DNA of 36,926 bases, taken from Nocardiopsis prasina DSM 43845 (GTDB lineage: Bacteria > Actinomycetota > Actinomycetes > Streptosporangiales > Streptosporangiaceae). A program made the translations under genes and the position numbers. The stretch covers positions 1-36,926 of the forward strand of contig NZ_ANAE01000002.1 of assembly GCF_000341265.1 (NCBI RefSeq), written 5' to 3'. Each line of letters starts with the position of its first letter. Position 1 is the first letter of the stretch. This document shows positions 32,239-36,926 of this stretch, in pieces. The notes beneath the pieces were generated by a model. It had not been told where the DNA came from, did no database searches, and saw only the letters and a list, made by a program, of their open reading frames with translations.

Positions 32239-33570
32239 GTGGTCGAAGCGGAACGTATGCGGGTCTCCGTCATCGGAACCGGCTACCTGGGCGCCACCAC
32301 GGCCGCCTGCCTGGCCGAGATGGGCCTGGAGGTCATCGGCCTCGACGTCGACGAGGCCAAGATCAGCATGCTCCGCTCCGGCAGGGTCCCCTTCTACGAG
32401 CCCGGACTCGACGAGCTGCTGACCGCCAACCTCCAGACGGGTCGGCTGCGCTTCACCACGGACTTCGCGGAGATCGCCGAGTTCGCCGACCTGCACCTGA
32501 TCTGCGTGGGCACGCCGCAGCGGGACGACTCCGGCGCCGCTGACCTGCGGTACGTCAACTCCGCGGTGGACCAGCTCGCGCCGCACCTGACCCGGCCGAC
32601 CGTGGTGGTGGGCCGCTCCACCGTGCCGGTGGGCACCGCCGCCACCCTGGCCGCCCGCCTGGCCTCGCTGGCGCCGGTCGGCGAGGAGGCCGAGCTCGGG
32701 TGGAGCCCGGAGTTCCTCCGCGAGGGCTTCGGTGTGGAGGACACCCTGCGGCCCAACCGGATCGTGATCGGCACCGACTCCCCCCGGGTGGAGAAGGCGG
32801 TCCGCGCGCTCTGGCAGCAGCAGGTGGACGAGGGCACGCCGTTCCTGGTCACCGACCTCCAGACCGCCGAGCTGGTCAAGGTATCCGCCAACGCGTTCCT
32901 GGCCACCAAGATCTCCTTCATCAACGCGATGGCCGAGGTGTCCGAGGTCGCGGGCGCCGACGTCATCCAGCTGGCCGAGGCCCTCTCCTACGACGACCGC
33001 ATCGGCGGCAAGTTCCTCGGACCGGGTCTGGGCTTCGGCGGCGGCTGCCTGCCCAAGGACATCCGGGCGTTCATGGCCCGCGCCGACGAGCTCGGGGTGG
33101 AACCCGCCCTGTCGTTCCTGCGCGAGGTGGACGCGATCAACCAGCGCCGCCGGGCGCGCACGATCGACATCGCCCGCCAGCTGATCGGCGGCAACTTCGC
33201 CGGGCGCACCGTGACGGTCCTGGGCGCGGCCTTCAAGCCGAACTCGGACGACATCCGCGACTCGCCCGCACTGGATGTGGCGTCCACCATCGCGTCCCTG
33301 GGTGCGCACGTGACCGTGTACGACCCGGCCGCCCTGGAGCGGGCGCGCGAGGCGCACCCGGAGCTGAACTACGCGGAGTCCACCCTGGAGGCGGCGCGCG
33401 GGGCCGACGTGGTCCTGCTGCTCACCGAGTGGGCGGAGTTCCGCGAGGCCAACCCGGAGGAGCTGGCCACGGTGGTGGCGCAGAAGAGGATCGTGGACGG
33501 GCGCAACGCGCTCGACCCGACCTACTGGCGCGCCTCCGGCTGGACCTACCGGGCGCTGGGCCGCCAGTAA
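32239..33570 (+). CDS. ugd: UDP-glucose 6-dehydrogenase
   Basis: Oxidises UDP-glucose to UDP-glucuronate with two NAD+. The 443-residue length suits the family. It shows the Rossmann motif GTGYLGATTAA (13-23), GRVPFYEPGLDEL, SPEFLREG, catalytic Cys270 in FGGGCLPKD and VLGAAFKPNSDDIRDSPAL in the UDP-binding domain. The EPGLDEL and FLREG motifs separate it from the WecC-type enzyme at 11.8 kb. GTG 32239 follows AAGGAAGGAAC; ATG 32257 is a weaker alternative. Its product could feed glucuronate-containing (teichuronic-type) polymer. A 265-base gap before it shows no gene. Confidence 0.95.
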   Translation: MVEAERMRVSVIGTGYLGATTAACLAEMGLEVIGLDVDEAKISMLRSGRVPFYEPGLDELLTANLQTGRLRFTTDFAEIAEFADLHLICVGTPQRDDSGAADLRYVNSAVDQLAPHLTRPTVVVGRSTVPVGTAATLAARLASLAPVGEEAELGWSPEFLREGFGVEDTLRPNRIVIGTDSPRVEKAVRALWQQQVDEGTPFLVTDLQTAELVKVSANAFLATKISFINAMAEVSEVAGADVIQLAEALSYDDRIGGKFLGPGLGFGGGCLPKDIRAFMARADELGVEPALSFLREVDAINQRRRARTIDIARQLIGGNFAGRTVTVLGAAFKPNSDDIRDSPALDVASTIASLGAHVTVYDPAALERAREAHPELNYAESTLEAARGADVVLLLTEWAEFREANPEELATVVAQKRIVDGRNALDPTYWRASGWTYRALGRQ

Positions 33571-33579
33571 CGACAGCAC

Positions 33580-33611
33580 CGAACGGCCGTCCCTGAGGGG
33601 GCGGCCGTTCG
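33580..33611 (+). terminator. Strong terminator after ugd
   Basis: A 14-bp stem with one wobble (33580-33593 with 33598-33611) closes on TGAG and starts 9 bases after the stop codon. Confidence 0.85.
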
Positions 33612-33696
33612 TCGTGTGCGCCGCACCCGTGATTGACTGCGCTCCGCACCCAATTCATGACCCTCGGTATTCCCCGGGGTGGTCGAACGGAGCCCG

Positions 33697-34032
33697 ATGT
33701 CGAAGTTCCCCGTACTGGCCGGGGCCGCCCTCGCCCTGCTGATGGCCGCTGCCACGCCCGCCCACGCCCGGTCCTCGGACTGCCCGGTACCGCCCGCCCA
33801 GCGTGACGCCCCCAGCCCGGGCCCGTCCGTGAACACCCGTGTGGACAGCCCGGACACGGAGTACGAGCTCCTTGACGAACTGTCCCCCGTGGAGTGCCTG
33901 GACCGCTCGTGGACCATCAAGGGCACCTGGGACCAGGGGTTCGTGGTCGCCGACGGCCAGCCGCTGAAGGACCTCCAGAAACTGCCCTCGGGCTGGATGC
34001 TGGACCGCTTCGCCTTCCCCTGGCGCGCGTAG
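33697..34032 (+). CDS. Small secreted protein, unknown function
   Basis: A 111-residue product with a clear Sec signal: Lys3, hydrophobic residues about 5-20, and AHA cleavage site near 25. The mature part of about 85 residues has two cysteines (a possible disulfide) and no family I can name. ATG 33697 has GGAGC upstream; GTG 33679 is an alternative that would lengthen the signal. It has no operon partner. Confidence 0.7.
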   Translation: MSKFPVLAGAALALLMAAATPAHARSSDCPVPPAQRDAPSPGPSVNTRVDSPDTEYELLDELSPVECLDRSWTIKGTWDQGFVVADGQPLKDLQKLPSGWMLDRFAFPWRA

Positions 34033-34048
34033 GCCACCCCAGCGGTCG

Positions 34049-34163
34049 AGCCCTGCTCCAGCACGCTCTGGAGGATGCGGAGCACGGTCAGTTCCTCCCC
34101 GCCGCGGCCCTGGCGTCCGTCGGATACCACTTCGGGTCCAAGGACAACCTGATGAATGACTGA
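34049..34163 (+). pseudogene. Remnant of a TetR-family regulator
   Basis: An open frame ending at 34163 reads ALLQHALEDAEHG and then ASVGYHFGSKDNL before the stop. The second part is the recognition-helix end typical of TetR proteins (GYHFGSKD), and the first resembles the first helix of the same domain. The residues that should lie between them are largely missing and the ligand domain is absent, so this is a deleted relic. No start codon with a ribosome site is present. Confidence 0.5.
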
Positions 34164-34191
34164 CCGGGTCCCGGGGATCACCGGGACCCGG
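34164..34191. terminator. Bidirectional terminator next to purE
   Basis: A perfect 11-bp stem (34164-34174 with 34181-34191) closes on a 6-base loop, 5 bases past the purE stop on the minus strand and directly after the TetR relic on the plus strand. Confidence 0.75.
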
Positions 34192-34196
34192 GCCTC

Positions 34197-34730
34197 CTAT
34201 CGGCCGAAGCCCATGGTCCGGCCGCCGTCGGCCACCTCTCGGCGCAGCCGCTCGCCCTTGGCGTGCGCCTGTTCCTTGAGCTCCTGCTGGAAAGCGGCCA
34301 TGCGCTCGGCCAGCTCCGGGTCGTGCGCGGCGAGCTGGCGCACGGCCAGCAGGCCGGCGTTGCGGGCCGCGCCCACCGCCACGGTGGCCACCGGGACCCC
34401 GGCGGGCATCTGCACGATGGACAGCAGCGAATCCATCCCGTCGAGGTACTTGAGCGGTACCGGAACGCCGATCACGGGCAGCGTGGTCACCGAGGCCAGC
34501 ATCCCCGGCAGGTGGGCGGCCCCGCCCGCGCCGGCGATGATCACCTTCAGCCCCCGGCCGGCGGCCTCCGAACCGTAGGAGATCATCTCGTGCGGCATGC
34601 GGTGGGCGGAGACCACGTCGGCCTCGAAGGGGACCCCGAACTCCGTGAGCGCCTCGGCGGCGTCGCGCATCACCGGCCAGTCGGAGTCGGACCCCATCAC
34701 GATGCCCACCACGGGCTTGCTGTCGGTCAC
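34197..34730 (-). CDS. purE: N5-carboxyaminoimidazole ribonucleotide mutase
   Basis: De novo purine synthesis: converts N5-CAIR to CAIR. The 177-residue class I PurE shows [21 protein letters not shown] with the catalytic His, [15 protein letters not shown] and PVIGVPV. GTG 34730 has GGAGA upstream and overlaps the purK stop by four bases (GTGA), so translation is coupled. A terminator follows. It is unrelated to the wall-polymer genes. Confidence 0.97.
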   Translation of the reverse strand: MTDSKPVVGIVMGSDSDWPVMRDAAEALTEFGVPFEADVVSAHRMPHEMISYGSEAAGRGLKVIIAGAGGAAHLPGMLASVTTLPVIGVPVPLKYLDGMDSLLSIVQMPAGVPVATVAVGAARNAGLLAVRQLAAHDPELAERMAAFQQELKEQAHAKGERLRREVADGGRTMGFGR

Positions 34731-35884
34731 TTCTGGTCTCCTCGCAGGTAGGAAGCGGCGTCGCGGGCGCGCTCCAGCAGGTCCTGGTAGTCGTCGCCCA
34801 TCACGGTGACGTGCCCGATCTTGCGGCCCGGACGCACGTCCTTGCCGTAGAAGTGCACCTTCACCTCGGGGTCCTTGGCCATCACGTGCAGGTAGCGGCG
34901 GTAGACCTCGGGGTCCTCGCCGCCCAGCAGGTTGGCCATGACGGTGTAGGGGGCGTTGGTACGCGGTGAGCCCAGGGGCAGGTTCAGAACCGCGCGCAGG
35001 TGCTGCTCGAACTGGGACGTGCGGGCGCCCTCGATGCTCCAGTGCCCCGAGTTGTGCGGACGCATGGCCAGCTCGTTGACGACCACGTCGTCGGCGGTCT
35101 CGAACAGCTCCACGGCGAGCACCCCGGTGACGTCCAGGGCGTGCGCGATCTCGATGGCCAGCTTCTGGGCGCGCAGGGCCCTGTCCTCGGGCAGGCCCGG
35201 CGCCGGGGCGATCACCTCGTGGCAGATCCCGCCGCGCTGAACGGTCTCCACCACGGGGTAGACGGCGACCTGCCCGTGCGGGGAACGCGCCACCTGGACG
35301 GCGAGTTCGCGGGAGAAGTCCACCTTCTCCTCCACAAGCAGCGGGACGTCCTCTGCTGCGGCGCGGTCGACGACCTCGCGGGCCTCCTCGGGGCCGTCGA
35401 CGACCCACACGCCCTTGCCGTCGTAGCCTCCGCGCGCGGCCTTGAGGACGACCGGCCATCCGGTGTCCACGGCGAACCCGGTGACGTGTTCGAGGGTGGT
35501 CACCGCCCGCCAGCGCGGTGAGGGCGCGTCCAGCTCGGCCATGCGGGTACGCATGCGCAGCTTGTCCTGGGCGAAGCGGAGGGCGTCGCGGCCCGGCCGC
35601 AGCAGCCCGCCCGCCTCCTCCACGGCCCGCAGGACGGGTTCGGGCACGTGCTCGTGGTCGAAGGTGACCACGTCGTTGGCCTTGGCGAAGGCCAGGACGT
35701 CGTCGAGGCCACGGTCGTCGCCCAGGGTGACGTCGCCGCAGACCAGGGCCGCGCTGTCCTTGGGACCGGCGGCCAGGACGGAGAAGTCCACTCCCAGTCC
35801 GATGCCCGCCTGGTGGGTCATCCGGGAGAGTTGGCCTCCGCCCACCATTCCCACTCGGGGGACGATGCGGTTACGCTCGCTCAC
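34727..35884 (-). CDS. purK: N5-carboxyaminoimidazole ribonucleotide synthase
   Basis: ATP-grasp enzyme that carboxylates aminoimidazole ribonucleotide with bicarbonate and ATP, just before PurE. The 385-residue protein starts with [17 protein letters not shown], then shows [28 protein letters not shown] in the ATP site, [16 protein letters not shown], and the acidic metal site [27 protein letters not shown] 35884 has GAGGAA 4 bases upstream. It is the first gene of purK-purE and is divergent from gtrA. Confidence 0.97.
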   Translation of the reverse strand: MSERNRIVPRVGMVGGGQLSRMTHQAGIGLGVDFSVLAAGPKDSAALVCGDVTLGDDRGLDDVLAFAKANDVVTFDHEHVPEPVLRAVEEAGGLLRPGRDALRFAQDKLRMRTRMAELDAPSPRWRAVTTLEHVTGFAVDTGWPVVLKAARGGYDGKGVWVVDGPEEAREVVDRAAAEDVPLLVEEKVDFSRELAVQVARSPHGQVAVYPVVETVQRGGICHEVIAPAPGLPEDRALRAQKLAIEIAHALDVTGVLAVELFETADDVVVNELAMRPHNSGHWSIEGARTSQFEQHLRAVLNLPLGSPRTNAPYTVMANLLGGEDPEVYRRYLHVMAKDPEVKVHFYGKDVRPGRKIGHVTVMGDDYQDLLERARDAASYLRGDQK

Positions 35885-36077
35885 AGTTCCTCAACTCAAT
35901 GCTCGTCAACCGCGGATGCGGGGCGGCCCCGCCCACGGCGGAACCTGGCCGTTCGGCTCGGAACCCGCGGCCGGGGTGTCCCGAAGGCCCCGGATAGAGT
36001 CTAGGGCGTGCGGGCGTGCCGCCCCCAGGGCCCACTCCCCCGCCGCCGTGACCCCCACAACCCGGAGGGCGCAGGCC

Positions 36078-36554
36078 ATGCGCGAGTTCCTCTCCCGTCG
36101 TCCCAGGCTGGCCCGTCTGGCCTCCGAGGTCGGCAAGTTCGGCTCCGTCGGCGCGATCGCCTACGTCGTGCAGCTGGCCGCGACGAACCTGCTGTGGGCG
36201 AGCGGCATGGGGTCGATGACGGGGCAGGTGGCGGGCACCTCGTGCGCCATCGCGGTGGCCTTCGTGGGCAACCGGTTCTGGACCTTCAACGACCGGGCCC
36301 GTACCGGCCTCGGCCGGGAGACCTTCCTGTTCCTGGTGATGAACGGCGTGGGGATGCTCATCCAGGTGGGGTGCCAGGCCTTCTCGCTGTACGTGCTCGG
36401 TCTGGACAGCACCCTGGCGCAGAACGTCTCCGGCAACGTGGTGGGCGTGGGCCTGGGCACGCTGTTCCGCTTCTTCGCCTACCGGACCTGGGTGTTCCCG
36501 CCCGATCCGGTTCCGGACGCCGAGGACGACGGGGTCGCGCGGGCTCAGACCTGA
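36078..36554 (+). CDS. GtrA-family membrane protein
   Basis: A 158-residue protein with four membrane helices, typical of GtrA. It has KFGSVGAIAYVVQLAATNLL at the first helix, then VAFVGNRFWTFNDR, which carries the family Asn-Arg-x-Trp-x-Phe motif. FFAYRTWVF closes the last helix. GtrA proteins are thought to help move lipid-linked sugars across the membrane for polymer modification. ATG 36078 has GGAGG 11 bases upstream. Its end overlaps that of the convergent protease gene by 10 bases. Confidence 0.9.
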   Translation: MREFLSRRPRLARLASEVGKFGSVGAIAYVVQLAATNLLWASGMGSMTGQVAGTSCAIAVAFVGNRFWTFNDRARTGLGRETFLFLVMNGVGMLIQVGCQAFSLYVLGLDSTLAQNVSGNVVGVGLGTLFRFFAYRTWVFPPDPVPDAEDDGVARAQT

Positions 36555-36926
36555 GTGGTGACGCTGCGGCGGCGGACTCCGTGGCGGCGGGCCATGGCGG
36601 TGACCAGGAGCAGGTAGAGGCCCACCTGCACCAGGGCCAGGACCAGGGTCATCGGGGTGTTGGTCCCCAGGGGCAGGCCCCCGCCGAGCACCATGCCGGT
36701 GCCCACGTCGGCCAGGCGTCCCTCCACGGCGCACAGGCCGAACTGGACGAGGCTGTTCACCACGTGCAGACCGATCGCGGCCTCCAGGCCGCCGGTGCGC
36801 CAGGTCACCCAGGCCATACCCAGACCGAGCACGGCCAGCGCCGCCGTGTTCCACAGGTCCCCCGGGTGGGTGGCCGCGTACAGGGCGGCGAACAGGGTGC
36901 CGCCCGCCAGCACGGCGGGCCCCGGG
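36545..36926 (-). CDS. CPBP-family intramembrane protease, 5' end outside window
   Basis: The C-terminal part of a polytopic protein. ATHPGDLWNTAALAVLGLGMAWVTWRTGGLEAAIGLHVVNSLVQF carries the later CPBP/CAAX-protease motifs, including His in LHVVNSL. The Glu-Glu motif that should come first lies beyond the right edge; the frame is still open at 36926, so the gene is cut by the window, not by mutation. The role is unknown; such proteins often work in maturation or self-immunity of exported peptides. Confidence 0.75.
   Translation of the reverse strand, partial: PGPAVLAGGTLFAALYAATHPGDLWNTAALAVLGLGMAWVTWRTGGLEAAIGLHVVNSLVQFGLCAVEGRLADVGTGMVLGGGLPLGTNTPMTLVLALVQVGLYLLLVTAMARRHGVRRRSVTTQV

Noticed and set aside
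36545..36554. Overlap of the convergent gtrA and protease genes as a frameshift.
   Set aside because: Both frames end normally; short tail-to-tail overlaps are ordinary in compact genomes.

Overview
The window is GC-rich throughout, with almost every codon ending in G or C, many GTG/TTG starts and long hairpin terminators without strong U-tracts. That is typical of a high-GC actinomycete. Gene content (MarR/SpoIIE-phosphatase pair, DUF4429-SHOCT protein, LCP protein, purE-purK next to gtrA) fits a filamentous actinomycete such as Nocardiopsis or a relative; the genus is inference. No rRNA, tRNA, CRISPR array, transposase, integrase or phage gene was recognised.

Layout. 1-3.7 kb: a small secreted protein, a membrane-anchored Pro-rich protein, and an OmpR-type response regulator with its histidine kinase. 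3.7-4.4 kb: no gene, but four tandem copies of a 141-bp repeat. 4.4-13.2 kb: a minus-strand group (UDP-GlcNAc 2-epimerase, a CgeB-like putative glycosyltransferase, a double-domain glycosyltransferase) back to back with a GT4 glycosyltransferase and a UDP-ManNAc dehydrogenase; together they can make and use UDP-ManNAc and UDP-ManNAcA. 13.4-17.5 kb: another GT4 enzyme, a RutE-like nitroreductase, a SpoIIE-type phosphatase divergent from a MarR regulator, and a short coding remnant. 17.7-22.9 kb: a GT2 enzyme, then a tight five-gene minus-strand operon: degenerate CDP-alcohol phosphotransferase-like protein, DUF5941-like protein, LicC-like nucleotidyltransferase, glycerol-1-phosphate dehydrogenase, intact CDP-alcohol phosphotransferase. 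23.1-24.9 kb: a Wzm/Wzt (TagG/TagH)-type ABC exporter. 24.9-25.6 kb: intergenic, ending in a dispersed inverted copy of the 141-bp repeat that abuts an IspD/TarI-type cytidylyltransferase gene, which overlaps a glycerophosphodiesterase gene. 27.1-29.4 kb: DUF4429-SHOCT protein and a membrane GT2 enzyme. 29.7-33.6 kb: LCP ligase, a membrane protein and UDP-glucose dehydrogenase. 33.7-36.9 kb: a small secreted protein, a TetR remnant, purE-purK, gtrA and a truncated CPBP protease.

Taken together, most of the window is a cell-wall glycopolymer locus. It holds sugar-nucleotide supply (WecB, WecC, Ugd), glycerol/alditol-phosphate supply (G1P dehydrogenase, two nucleotidyltransferases, CDP-alcohol transferase), several glycosyltransferases, an ABC exporter, a turnover enzyme (GDPD) and an LCP protein to attach the polymer to peptidoglycan. 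The most unusual part is the sn-glycerol-1-phosphate / CDP-alcohol operon, which suggests a bacterial product built on the archaeal-type glycerophosphate enantiomer. No such product is known to me for this locus type; that step is inference.
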